A stretch of DNA of 64,000 bases, taken from contig JAIVEN010000040.1 of NCBI GenBank assembly GCA_026686845.1, positions 620,001-684,000 of the forward strand, given 5' to 3'. Both the position numbers and the translations under genes were made by a program. Positions 15,801-29,440 of this stretch are shown one piece after another. This stretch comes from Adenanthera pavonina. Its lineage: Eukaryota > Streptophyta > Magnoliopsida > Fabales > Fabaceae. The notes beneath the pieces are model-generated. The model ran no database searches, was not told the origin of the DNA, and saw nothing but the letters and a program-made list of their open reading frames with translations. Every line of letters begins with the position of its first letter. Position 1 is the first letter of the stretch.

Positions 15801-16710
15801 TCCAACTTTATGAAAATGCATTGAAAAGCATCAAAATGTAAAACCTCACGACATTAGCAAAATGAAGTGACCTAGACACTTTATACAGCTTCGTCACAGC
15901 GATTTGAGCATTGTTTCATGAAATGAACATAATCGGATTTCTCCTTCACCTGATTTTATTCAAAAGTACATGGTTTCACGACATTCACCGTGACACTCCT
16001 GCGAGCAAAATCGAAAAAAGTTTTGAATTTTAAGCAAGCTAGAGAGTTTATACCGCTTACTCACAACAATTTGTGTCTAGTTGGAGGAAACGAGCTCAAT
16101 TTGACTCCGTCGTGACGTCATTTTGCCCAAAGAATCCATCTTTAAGACAATGCATCGAAAAGCATCAAAATGTAACACCTCACGACATTAGCAACATGAA
16201 GTGACCTAGACCCTTTATACGGCTTCCTCACAGCGATTTGAGCATAGTTTCAAGAAATGAACCCAATCGGATTTCTCTTTCACCTGATTCTATTCAAAAG
16301 TACCGAGTTTCATGAAGTTCACCGCGATACTCCGTTGAAGAAAATCGTACAAAATTTGGAATTTTAAGTAAGTTAGAGAGTTTATACGGCTTACTCACAA
16401 CGATTTTGGTCTAGTTGAAAGAAACGAGCCCAATTTGACTCCATCATGATGTCATTTTGGCCAAAGAATCCAACTTTAAGACAATGCGTCGAAAAGCATC
16501 AAAATGTAAAACCTCACGACATTAGCAACATGAAGTGACCTAGACACTTTATACGGCTTCGTCACAGCGATTTGAGCATAGTTTCACGAAATGACCATTA
16601 TCGGATTCCTCTTTAACCTTATTTTGTTCAAAAGTACCGGGTTTCATGACATTCACCGTGACACTCCAGCGAGCAAAATCGAAAAAAATTTTGAATTTTA
16701 AGCAAGCTGC
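9890..16710 (+). repeat. Higher-order repeat: 8-dimer block (2672 bp) duplicated, third copy shortened to 6 dimers
   Basis: Three private variants sit exactly 2672 bp (8 x 334) apart: 'gactctgtcg' at 10091 and 12763, 'gaatagcctc' at 10813 and 13485, and 'tcctgcgagc' at 11321 and 13993. The last recurs at 15997, 2004 bp (6 x 334) further on, as does the 'aagcctcaaaatgtaaaa' variant. The block was therefore amplified as a unit, and the third copy lost or never had two dimers. The copies look nearly identical by eye, so this is the youngest amplification seen in the array. Confidence 0.8.
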
Positions 16711-19700
16711 AGAGTTTATACCGCTTACTCACAACAATTTGTGTCTAGTTGGAGGAAACGAGCTCAATTTGACTCCGTCGTGGCGTCATTTTGCCCAAAG
16801 AATCCAACTTTAAGACAATGCATCGAAAAGCCTCAAAATGTAAAACCTCACGACATTAGCAACATGAAGTGACCTAGACACTTTATACGGCTTCCTCACA
16901 GCGATTTGAGCATAGTTTCACGTAATGACCATAATCGGATTCCTCTTTAACCTTATTTTGTTCAAAAGTACTGGGTTTCATGACATTCACCATGATACTT
17001 CGGCCAAGAAACTAGTACAAAATTTGGAATTTGAAGCAATCTAGAGAGTTTATACTGCTTACTCACAACGATTTGTGTCTAGTTGGAAGAAACGAGCTCA
17101 ATTTCACTCCGTCATGATGTCATTTTGGCCAAAGAATCCAACTTTAAGACAATGCATCGAAAAGCATCAAATTGTAAAACCTCACGACATTAGCAACATG
17201 AAGTGACCTAGACACTTTATACGGCTTCCTCACAGCGATTTGAGCATAGTTTCACGAAATGACCGTAATCGGATTCCTCTTTAACCTTATTTTGTTCAAA
17301 AGTACCGGGTTTCATGACATTCACCACGATACTCCGGCCAAGAAAATCATACAAAATTTGGAATTTGAAGCAATCTAGAGAGTTTATACTGCATACTCAC
17401 AACGATTTGTGTCTAGTTGGAAGAAACGAGCTCAATTAGGCTCCGTTATGGCGTCATTTTGGCCAAAGATTCCGTCTTTAAGAAAATGCATTGAAAAGCA
17501 TCAAAATGTAAAACCTCGCGACATTAGCAAAATGAAGTGACCTAGACACTTTATACGGCTTCCTCACAGCGATTTGAGCATTGTTTCATGAAATGAACCT
17601 AATCGGATTTCTCCTTCACCTGATTTTATTCAAAAGTACATGGTTTCACGACATTCACCGTGACACTCCGGCGAGGAATATCAAAAAAAATTTGGAATTT
17701 TAAGTAAGCTAGAGAGTTTATACCGCTTACTCACAACGATTTGCGTCTAGTTGGAGGAAACGAGCTTAATTTGACTCCGTCGTGGCGTCATTTTGCCCAA
17801 AGAATCCATCTTTAAGACAATGCATCGAAAAGCATCAAAATGTAAAACCTCACGACATTAGCAACATGAAGTGACCTAGATCCTTTATACAGCTTCCTCA
17901 CAGCGATTTGAGCATAGTTTCAAGAAATGAACCCAATCGGATTCCTCTTTCACCTGATTCTATTCAAAAGTACCGAGTTTCATGAAGTTCACCGCGATCC
18001 TCTGTTGAAGAAAATCGTACAAAATTTGGAATTTTAAGCAATTTAGAGAGTTTATACGGCTTACTCACAACGATTTTGGTGTAGTTGGAAGAAACGAGCC
18101 CAATTTGACTCCATCATGATGTCATTTTGGCCAAAGAATCCAACTTTAAGACAATGCATCGAAAAGCCTCAAAATGTAAAACCTCACGAGATTAGCAACA
18201 TGAAGTGACCTAGACACTTTATACGGCTTCCTCACAGCTATTTGAGCATAGTTTCACGTAATGACCATAATCGGATTCCTCTTTAACCTTATTTTGTTCA
18301 AAAGTACTGGGTTTCATGACATTCACCATGATACTTCGGCCAAGAAACTAGTACAAAATTTGGAATTTGAAGCAATCTAGAGAGTTTATACTGCTTACTC
18401 ACAACGATTTGTGTCTAGTTGGAAGAAACGAGCTCAATTTCACTCCGTCATGATGTCATTTTGGCCAAAGAATCCAACTTTAAGACAATGCATCGAAAAG
18501 CATCAAAATGTAAAACCTCACGACATTAGCAACATGAAGTGACCTAGACACTTTATACGGCTTCCTCACAGCGATTTGAGCATAGTTTCACGAAATGACC
18601 GTAATCGGATTCCTCTTTAACCTTATTTTGTTCAAAAGTACCGGGTTTCATGACATTCACCACAATACTCCGGCCAAGAAAATCGTACAAAATTTGGAAT
18701 TTGAAGCATTCTAGAGAGTTTATACTGCATACTCACAATGATTTGTGTCTAGTTGGAAGAAACCAGCTCAATTAGACTCCGTTATGGCGTCATTTTGGCC
18801 AAAGAATCCGTCTTTAAGAAAAGGCATTGAAAAGCATCAAAATGTAAAACCTCGCGACATTAGCAAAATGAAGTGACCTAGACACTTTATACGGCTTCCT
18901 CACAGCGATTTGAGCATTGTTTCATGAAATGAACCTAATCGGATTTCTCCTTCACCTGATTTTATTCAAAAGTAAATGGTTTCACGACATTCACCGTGAC
19001 ACTCCTGCGAGGAATATCAAAAAAAATTTGGAATTTTAAGCAAGCTAGAGAGTTTATACCGCTTACTCACAACGATTTGCGTCTAGTTGGAGGAAACGAG
19101 CTTAATTTGACTCCGTCGTGGCGTCATTTTGCCGAAAGAATCCATCTTTAAGACAATGCATCGAAAAGCATCAAAATGTAAAACCTCACGACATTAGCAA
19201 CATGAAGTGACCTAGATCCTTTATACGGCTTCCTCACAGCGATTTGAGCATAATTTCAAGAAATGAACCCAATCGGATTCCTCTTTGACCTGATTCTATT
19301 CAAAAGTACCAAGTTTCATGAAGTTCACCGCGATACTCCGTTGAAGAAAATCGTACAAAATTTGGAATTTTAACAGACCTAGAGAGTTTATACAGCTTAC
19401 TCACAGTGATTTGTGCCTAGTTGGAAGTAACAAGCTCAAGTTGACTCCGTCATGAAGTCATTTTGGCCCAAGGATCCACATTTAAGAAAATGCATCGAAA
19501 AGCATCGAAATGTAAAACCTAACAAAATTTGCAACATGAAGGGACCTAGTCAGTTTATATGGCTTCCTCACAGTGATTTGAGCAGAGTTTGAAAAAATGA
19601 ACACAATCGGATTCCTCTTTCTCCTGATTCTGTTCAAAAGTACCAGGTTTCACGACATTCACCGTGACACTCCGGCGAGGAAACTCATAAAAAGTTTGAA

Positions 19701-22700
19701 TTTTTAACGAGCTAGAGAGTTTATATGGCTTACCCATAACGATTTGTGCCTAGTTGGAGGAAATGAGCTTAAGTTGACTCCGTCATGACGTCATTTTGGG
19801 CAAAGAATCCATCTTTATGAAAATGCATCAAAAAGCATCAAAATGTAAAACCTCACAAAATTAGCAAAATGAAGTGACCTAGTTAGTTTATACGGCTTCC
19901 TCACAGCGATTTGAGCATAGTTTCATGAAATGAACACAATCGGATTCCTCTTTCACCTGATTTTGTTCAAAAGTACTAGGGTTCATGACATTCACCGTGA
20001 CGCTCCGGTGAGGAAAATCATAAAAAATTTGGAATTGTAAGCGAGCTAGAGAGTTTGTACAGCTTACTCGCAAGGATTTGAGTCTAGTTGGATGAAACGA
20101 GCTCAATTTGACTCCGTAATGGTGTTATTTGGGCGAAACAATCCTACTTTAAGAAAATGCATTGAAAAGCATCAGAAAGTAAAATCTCATGAAATTAGCA
20201 ACATGAAGGGACCTAGTCAGTTTATACAACTTCCTCACAGCTATTTGTGCCTACTTTCATGAAATGAACATAATCGGATTCCTTTTTCACCTAATTTTGT
20301 TCAAAAGTACTAGGTTTCACGACATTTACCGTGACACTCCGGCGAGGAAAATCATACAAAATTTTGAATTTTAAGCAAGCTAGAGAGTTTATATGGTTTA
20401 CTCATATCGATTTGAGTCTAGTTGGAAGAAACGAGCTCAATTTCACTCCGTTATGATGTCATTTTGGCCAAAGAATCCAACTTTAAGAAAATGCATATAA
20501 AGGCTTCAAAATGTAAAACCTCACGAAATTAGCAACATAAAGTGACCTAGTCAGTTTATACGGCTTGCTCACAGTGATTTGAGCATAGTTTCAAGGAATG
20601 AAGACAATTGGATTCCCCATTCACCAGATTCTCTTCAACAGTTTCAGGTTTCACGACATTCACTGTGAAACTCCGGCGAGGAAAATCATACAAAATTTGG
20701 AATTTTAAGCGAGCTACAGAGCTTATACAGCATACTCACATCGATGTGAGTCTAGTTGGAACAAACGAGCTCAATTTCACTCCGTCATGATGTCATTTTG
20801 GCCAAAGAATCCAACTTTAAGAAAATGCATCGAAAGGCTTCAAAATGTAAAACCTCAAGACATTAGCAATGTTTAGTGACCTAGACACTTTATAAAGCTT
20901 CCTCACAGCGATTTGAGCATAGTTTCATGAACTGAACACAATCGGAATCCTTTTTCATCTGATTTTGTTCATAAGTACAAGCTTTAACGACATTCAACGT
21001 GACACTTCAGCAAGGAAATCATACAAAATTTTGAATTTTAAGCGAGCTAGAGAGTTTATATGGCTTACACACAACGATTTGTGCCTAGTTGGAAGAAACA
21101 AGCTCAAGTTGACTCCGTCATGATGTCATTTTGGCCCAAGGATCCAAATTTAAGAAAATGCATCAAAAAGCATGAAAATGTAAAACCTCACAAAATTAGC
21201 AATATGAAGTGACCTAGTCAGTTTATACGGCTTCCTCAGAGCGATTTGACCCTAGTTTCAAGAAATGAACACAATCGGATTCCTCTTTCACCTAATTCTG
21301 TTCAAAAGTACCAGGTTTCACGATATTCACCGTGACACTCCGGTGAGGAAAATCGTACAAAATTTGGAATTTTCAGCAAGCTCGAGAGTTTATACGGCTT
21401 ACACACCATGATTTGTGGCTAGTTGGAAGAAACGAGCTCAAGTTGACTCCGTCATGATGTCATTTTGGCCCAAGGATCCAAATTTAAGAAAATCCATCGA
21501 AAAGCATGAAAATGTAAAACCTCCCGAAATTAGCAATATGAAGTGACCTAGTCAGTTTATAAGGCTTTCTCACAGTGATTTGAGCGTAGTTTCATGAAAT
21601 GACCACATTCAGATTGCTCTTTCCCCTGATTTTGTTCAAAAGTACCAGGTTTCACGACATTCACCGTGACACTCTAGCGAGGAAAATCGCACAAAATTTG
21701 GAATTCTAAGTGAGCTAGAGAGTTTATACGGCTTGCTCACTATAATTTGTGCCTAGTTGGAAGAAACGAGCTCAAGTTGACTCCATCATGACGTCATTTT
21801 GGCCCAAGTATCCAACTTTAAGAAAATGCATCGAAAAGCATCAAAATGTAAAACCTCACGAAATTTGCAACATGGAGTGACCCAGTCAGTTGATACAGCT
21901 TCCTCACAGCTATTTGAACCTAGTTTCATGAAATGAACATAATCGGATTTCTTTTTCACCTAGTTTTGTTCAAAAGTACCAGGTTTCACGACATTCAACG
22001 TGATACTCCGGCAAGGAAAATCATACAAAATTTTGAATTTTAAGCAAGCTAGAGAGTTTATATGGTTTACTCACATCGATTTCAGTCTAGTTGGAAGAAA
22101 CGAGCTCAATTTCACTCCGTTATGATGTCATTTTGGCCAAAGAATCCAACTTTAAGAAAATGCGTATAAAGGCTTCAAAATGTAAAACCTCACGAAATTA
22201 GCAACATGAAGTGACCTAGTCAGTTTATACGGCTTCCTCACAGTGATTTGAGCATAGTTTCAAGAAATGAAGACAATTGGATTCCTCATTCACCTGATTC
22301 TGTTCAACAGTTTCAGGTTTCACGACATTCACTGTGAAACTCCGGCGAGGAAAATCATACAAAATTTGGAATTTTAAGCGAGCTACAGAGCTTATACAGC
22401 TTACTCACATCGATTTGAGTCTAGTTTGAACAAACGAGCTCAATTTCACTCCGTCATGATGTCATTTTGGCCAAAGAATGCAACTTTAAGAAAATGCATT
22501 GAAAAGCATCAAAATGTAAAACCTCACGACATTAGCAATGTGCAGTGACCTAGACACTTTATAAAGCTTCCTCATAGCTATTTGAGCATAGTTTCATGAA
22601 CTGAACACAATCAGAATCCTTTTTCATCTAATTTTGTTCAGAAGTACAAGGTTTAACGACATTCAACGTGACACTTCAGCAAGGAAAATCATACAAAATT

Positions 22701-25700
22701 TTGAATTTTAAGCGAGCTAGAGAGTTTATGCGGCTTACACACAACGATTTGTGCCTAGTTGGAAGAAACGAGCTCAAGTTGACTATGTCATGATGTCATT
22801 TTGGCCCAAGGATCCAAATTTAAGAAAATGCATCGAAAAGCATGAATATGTAAAACCTCATGAAATTAGCAATATGAAGTGACCTAGTCAGTTTATACAG
22901 CTTCCTTAGAGCAATTTGACCATAGTTTCAGGAAATGAACACAATCGGATTCCTCTTTCACCTGATTCTGTTCAAAAGTACCAGGTTTCACGACATTCAC
23001 CGTGACACTCTGGCGAGGAAAATCATACAAAATTTAGAATTTTAAGCGAGCTAGAGAGTTTATACGGCTTACTCACAACGATTTGTGCCTAGTTGGAAGA
23101 AACGAGTTCAAGTTGACTCCGTCATGACGTCATTTTGGCCCAAGGATCCAACTTTAAGAAAATGCATCGAAAAGCATCAAAATGGAAAACCTCACGAAAT
23201 TAGCAACCTGAAGCGACCTAGTCAGTTTATACGGCTTCCTCAGAGCGATTTGACCATAGGTTCAACAAATGAAGACAATCGGATTCCTCTTTCACCTGAT
23301 TCTGTTCAAAAGTACCAGGTTTCACGAGATTCACCGTGATACTCCGGTGAGGAAAATCGTACAAAATTTGGAATTTTCCGCAAGCTAGAGATTTTATACG
23401 GCTTACACACAACGATTTGTGCCTAGTTGGAAGAAACGAGCTCAAGTTGACTCCGTCATGATGCCATTTTAGCCCAAGGATCCAAATTTAAGAAAACGCA
23501 TCGAAAAGCACGAAAATGTAAAACCTCACGAAATTAGCAATATGAAGTGACCTAGTCAGTTTATAAGGCTTCCTCACTGTTATTTGAGTGTAGTTTCAAG
23601 AAATGACCACATTCAGATTGCTCTTTCACCTGATTTTGTTCAAAAGTACCAGGTTTCGCGACATTCAGCGTGACACTCTGGCGAAGAAAATCGCACAAAA
23701 TTTGGAATTCTAAGCAAGCTAGAGAGTTTATACGGCTTACCCACAATGATTTGTGTCTAGTTGGAAGAAACGAGCTTAATTTCACTCCATCATGGCATCA
23801 TTTTGGCCAAAGAATCCATCTTTAAGAAAATGCATCGAAAAGCAGTAAAATGTGCAACCTCACGAAATTAGCAACATGAAGTGACCTAGTCAGTTTATAC
23901 GGCTTCCTCACAGCAATTTGAGCATAGTTTCATGAAATGAACACAATCAGATTCCTCTTTCACCTGATTTTGTTCAAAAGCATCATGTTTCGCGACATTC
24001 ATCATGACACACCGGCGAAGAAAATCATACAAAATTTTGAATTTTAAGCGAGCTAGAGAGTTTATATGGCTTACTCACATCGATTTGAGTCTAGTTGGAA
24101 GAAACGAGCTCAATTTCACTCCGTCATGATGTCATTTTGGCCAAAGAATCCAACTTTAAGAAAATGCATCGAAAGGCTTCAAAATGTAACACCTCACGAA
24201 ATTAGCAACATGAAGTGAGCTAGTCAATTTATATAGCTTTCTTACAGCTATTTGGGCCAAGTTTCACGAAATGAACACAATCGGATTCCTCTTTCACCTG
24301 ATTTTGTTCAGAAGTACGAAGTTTCACAACATTCACCGCGACTCTCCGGTGAGAAAATCATACAATATTTCAAATTTTAAGCGAGCTAGAGAGTTTATAC
24401 GGCTTACTCACTTTTGTTTAAGTTTAGTTGAAAAAAACGAGCTCAATTTCACTCCGTCATGATGTCATTTTGGCCAAAGAATCAAACTTTAAGAAAATGC
24501 ATCGAAAGGCTACAAAATGTAAAACCTCAAGAAATTAGCAACATGAAGTTACCTAGTCAGTTTATATGGCTTCCTCACAGTGATTTGAGCATAGTTTCAA
24601 GAAATGAAGACAATTGGATTCCTCATTCACCTGATTCTGTTCAACAGTTTCAAGTTTCACGACATTCACTGTGAAATTCCGGTGAGGAAAATCATACAAA
24701 ATTTGGAATTTTAAGCGAGCTACAGAGCTTATACAGCTTACTCACATCGATTTGAGTCTAGTTTGAACAAACGAGCTCAATTTCACTCCGTCATGATGTC
24801 ATTTTGGCCAAAGAATGCAACTTCAAGAAAATGCATCGAAAAGCATCAAAATGTAAAACCTCAAGACATTAGCAATGTGCAGTGACCTAGACACTTTATA
24901 AAGCTTCCTCACAGCGATTTGAGCATAGTTTCATGAACTGAACACAATCGGAATCCTTTTTCATCTGATTTTGTTCAGAAGTACAAGGTTTAACGGCATT
25001 CAACGTGACACTTCAGCAAGGAAAATCATACAAAATTTTGAATTTTAAGCGAGCTAGAGAGTTTATACGGCTTACACACAACGATTTGTGCCTAGTTTGA
25101 AGAAACGAGCTCAAGTTGACTCCGTCATGACGTCATTTTGGCCAAACGATCCACCTTTAAGAAAATGCATCGAAAAGCATCAAAATGTAAAACCTCACGA
25201 AAATAGCAACATGAAGCGACCTAGTCAGTTGATACGGCTTCCTCAGAGCGATTTGACCATAGTTTCAAGAAATGAACACAATCGGATTCCTCTCTCACCT
25301 GATTCTGTTCAAAAGTACCAGGTTTCACGACATTCACCGTGACACTCCGGCGAGGAAAATCATAAAAAATTTGGAATTTTCAGCAAGCTAGAGAGTTTAT
25401 ACGGCTTGCACACAACGATTTGTGCCTTGTTGGAAGAAACGAGCTCAAGTTGACTACGTCATGATGCCATTTTGGCCCAAGGATCCAAATTTAAGAAAAT
25501 GCATCGAAAAGCACGAAAATGTAAAACCTCATGAAATTAGCAATATGAAGTGACCTATTCAGTTTATAGGGCTTCCTCACAGTGATTTGAGCGTAGTTTC
25601 ATGAAATGACCACATTCAGATTGCTCTTTCACCTGATTCTGTTCAAAAGTACCAGGTTTCACGACATTCACCGTGACACTCTGGCGAGGAAAATCACACA

Positions 25701-26039
25701 AAATTTGGAATTCTAAGCAAGCTAGAGAGTTTATACGGCCTACCCACAATGATTTGTGTCTTGTTGGAGGAAACAAGCACAATTTGACTCTGTCATGGTG
25801 TCATTTTGGCCAAAGAATCCATCTCTAAGAAAATGCATCGAAAAGCAGCAAAATGTGAAACCTCACGAAATTAGCAATATGAAGTGACCAAGTCAGTTTA
25901 TACGGCTTCCTTACAGCGATTTGATCATAGTTTCAGGAAATGAACACAATCGGATTCCTCTTTCACCTGATTCTATTCAAAAGTACCAGGTTTCACGACA
26001 TTCACCGTGACACTCCGGCGAGGAAAATCATACAAAATT

Positions 26040-29000
26040 TTGAATTTTAAGCAAGTTAGAGAGTTTATATGGCTTACTCACATCGATTTGAGTATTGTTG
26101 GAGGAAACGAGCTCAATTTCACTCCGTCATGATGTCATTTGTGCCTAAGAATCCAACTTTAAGAAAATGCATCGAAAGGCTTCAAAATGTAAAACCTCAC
26201 GAAATTAGTAATATGAAGTGACCTAGTCAGTTTATACGGCTTCCTCACAACGATTTGAGCATAGTTTCATGAAATGAACACAATCGGATTCCTCTTTCAC
26301 CTGATTCTGTTCAATAGTATCAGGTTTTACGACATTCACCGTGAAACTCCAGCGATGAAAATCATACAAAATTTGGAATTTTAAGCGAGCTACAGAGCTT
26401 ATACGACTTACTCACATCGATGTGAGTCTAGTTGGAACAAACGAGCTCAATTTTACTCCGTCATGATGTCATTTTGGCCAAAGAATCCAACTTTAAGAAA
26501 ATGCATCGAAAAGCATCAAAATGTAAAACCTCACGACATTAGCAACGTGCAGTGACCTAGACACTTTATAAAGCTTCCTCACAGCGATTTGAGCATAGTT
26601 TCTTGAACTGAACACAATTGGAATCCTCTTTCAACTAATTCTGTTCAAAAGTACCAGGTTTCACGACATTCACCGTCAAACTCCGGCTAGGAAAATCATA
26701 CAAAATTTTGAATTTTAAGCAAGTTAGAGAGTTTATATGGCTTACTCACATGGATTTGAGTATTGTTGGAAGAAACGAGCTCAATTTCACTCCGTCATGA
26801 TGTCATTTTGGCCAAAGAATCCAACTTTAAGAAAATGCATCAAAAGGCTTCAAAATGTAAAACCTCACAAAATTAGCAACATGAAGTGACCTAGTCAGTT
26901 TATACGGCTTCCTCACAGCGATTTGAGCATAGTTTCATGAAATGAACACAATCGGATTCCTCTTTCACCTGATTCTGTTCAATAGTATCAGGTTTTACGA
27001 CATTCACCGTGAAACTCCAGCGATGAAAATCATACAAAATTTGGAAATTTAAGCGAGCTACACAGCTTATACGGCTTACTCACATCGATGTGAGTCTAGT
27101 TGGAACAAACGAGCTCAATGTCACTCCGTCATGATGTCATTTTGGCCAAAGAATCCAACTTTAAGAAAATGCATCGAAAGGCTTCAAAATGTAAAACCTT
27201 ACGAAATTAGCAACATGAAGTGACCTAGTCAGTTTATACGGCTTCCTCACAGCGATTTGAGCATAGTTTCATGAAATGAACACAATCGGACTCCTCTTTC
27301 ACCTTATTCTCTTCAACAGTATCAGGTTTCACGACATTCACCGTGAAACTCTGACGTGGAAAATCATACAAAATTTGGAATTTTAAGCAAGCTACAGAGC
27401 TTATACGGCTTACTCACATCGATGTGAGTCTAGTTGGAACAAACGAGCTCAATTTCACTCCGTCATGATGTCATTTTGGCCAAAGAATCCAACTTTAAGA
27501 AATTGCATCGAATGGCTTCAAAATGTAAAACCTCCCGAAATTAGCAACATGAAGTGACCTAGTCAGTTTATATGGCTTCCTCACAGCGATTTGAGCATAG
27601 TTTCAAGAAATGAACACAATCGGATTCCTCTTTCACCTGATGCTGTTCAGCAGTATCAGGTTTCACGATATTCACCATGAAACTCCAGCGAGGAAAATCA
27701 TACAAAATTTGGAATTTTAAGCAAGCTACAGAGCTTATACGGCTTACTCACATCAATATGAGTCTAGTTGGAACAAACGAGCTCAATTTCACTCCGTCAT
27801 GATATCATTTTGGCCAAAGAATCCAACTTTAAGAAAATGCATCGAATGGCATCAAAATGTAAAACCTCACGAATTTAGAAACATGAAGTGACCTAGTCAG
27901 TTTATATGGCTTCCTCACAGCGATTTGAGCATAGTTTCAAGAAATGAACACAATCGGATTCCTCTTTCACCTGATGCTGTTCAGCAGTATCAGGTTTCAC
28001 GATATTCACCGTGAAACTCCGGCGAGGAAAATCATACAAAATTTGGAATTTTAAGCAAGCTACAGAGCTTATACGGCTTACTCACATCAATATGAGTCTA
28101 GTTGGAACAAACCAGCTCAATTTCCCTCCGTCATGATGTCATTTTGGCCAAAGAATCCAACTTTAAGAAAATACATCGAAAGGCTTCAAAATGTAAAACC
28201 TCACGAAATTAGCAACATGAAGTGACCTAGTCAGTTTATACGGCTTCCTCACAGCGATTTGAGCATAGTTTCATGAAATGAACACAATCGGACTCCTCTT
28301 TCACCTGATTCTGTTCAACAGTATCAGGTTTCACGACATTCACCGTGAAACTCTGACGTGGAAAATCATACAAAATTTGGAATTTTAAGCGAGCTACAGA
28401 GCTTATACGGCTTACTCACATCGATGTGAGTCTAGTTGGAACAAACGAGCTCAATTTCACTCCGTCATGATGTCATTTTGGCCAAAGAATCCAACTTTAA
28501 GAAATTGCATCGAATGGCTTCAAAATGTAAAACCTCCCGAAATTAGCAACATGAAGTGACCTAGTCAGTTTATATGGCTTCCTCACAGCGATTTGAGCAT
28601 AGTTTCAAGAAATGAACACAATCGGATTCCTCTTTCACCTGATGCTGTTCAGCAGTATCAGGTTTCACGATATTCACCATGAAACTCCAGCGAGGAAAAT
28701 CATACAAAATTTGGAATTTTAAGCAAGCTACAGAGCTTATACGGCTTACTCACATCAATATGAGTCTAGTTGGAACAAACGAGCTCAATTTCACTCCGTC
28801 ATGATATCATTTTGGCCAAAGAATCCAACTTTAAGAAAATGCATCGAATGGCATCAAAATGTAAAACCTCACGAATTTAGAAACATGAAGTGACCTAGTC
28901 AGTTTATATGGCTTCCTCACAGCGATTTGAGCATAGTTTCAAGAAATGAACACAATCGGATTCCTCTTTCACCTGATGCTGTTCAGCAGTATCAGGTTTC

Positions 29001-29440
29001 ACGATATTCACCGTGAAACTCCGGCGAGGAAAATCATACAAAATTTGGAATTTTAAGCAAGCTACAGAGCTTATACGGCTTACTCACATCAATATGAGTC
29101 TAGTTGGAACAAACCAGCTCAATTTCCCTCCGTCATGATGTCATTTTGGCCAAAGAATCCAACTTTAAGAAAATACATCGAAAGGCTTCAAAATGTAAAA
29201 CCTCACGAAATTAGCAACATGAAGTGACCTAGTCAGTTTATACGGCTTCCTCACAGCGATTTGAGCATAGTTTCATGAAATGAACACAGTCGGACTCCTC
29301 TTTCACCTGATTCTGTTCAACAGTATCAGGTTTCACGACATTCACCGTGAAACTCCGGCGAGGAAAATCATACAAAATTTGGAATTTTAAGCGAGCTACA
29401 GAGCTTACACGGCTTACTCACATCGATGTGAGTCTAGTTG
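26040..29440 (+). repeat. Satellite subfamily with 'acagagcttatac' and an 18-bp palindrome
   Basis: A monomers here read 'gctacagagcttatacgg' instead of 'gctagagagtttatacgg', followed in most copies by the perfect palindrome ACTCACATCGATGTGAGT (26410, 27078, 27412, 28414, 29416; also 20734). The spacings 334, 668 and 1002 bp keep the dimer register. Positions 27351-28352 and 28353-29354 form a near-exact 1002-bp (3-dimer) tandem duplication, sharing 'ctgacgtgga' (left copy only beyond the edge), 'gcatcgaatggcttc', 'gatatcattttgg' and 'aaccagctcaatttccctcc'. Confidence 0.8.

Larger units (their letters stand above)
1..19370 (+). repeat. 334-bp dimeric satellite, left (homogeneous, higher-order) domain
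   Basis: Head-to-tail tandem array. Each 334-bp unit is an A monomer (starts gagctagagagtttatac) and a B monomer (starts gacctagacactttatac), each 167 bp in consensus. A and B share their first ~60 bp and diverge afterwards, so the dimer came from an older 167-bp monomer. This domain is marked by 'gacctagacacttt' or 'gaccctttatacgg' in B and by A variants reading 'gattttggtctag' or 'gatttgtgtctag'. Marker variants recur at 2, 3, 4, 5, 6, 7 and 8 dimers, showing block-wise amplification. The unit length suits one nucleosome per monomer, typical of plant centromeric satellites; centromere function itself is inference. No transposon interrupts it. Confidence 0.95.
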
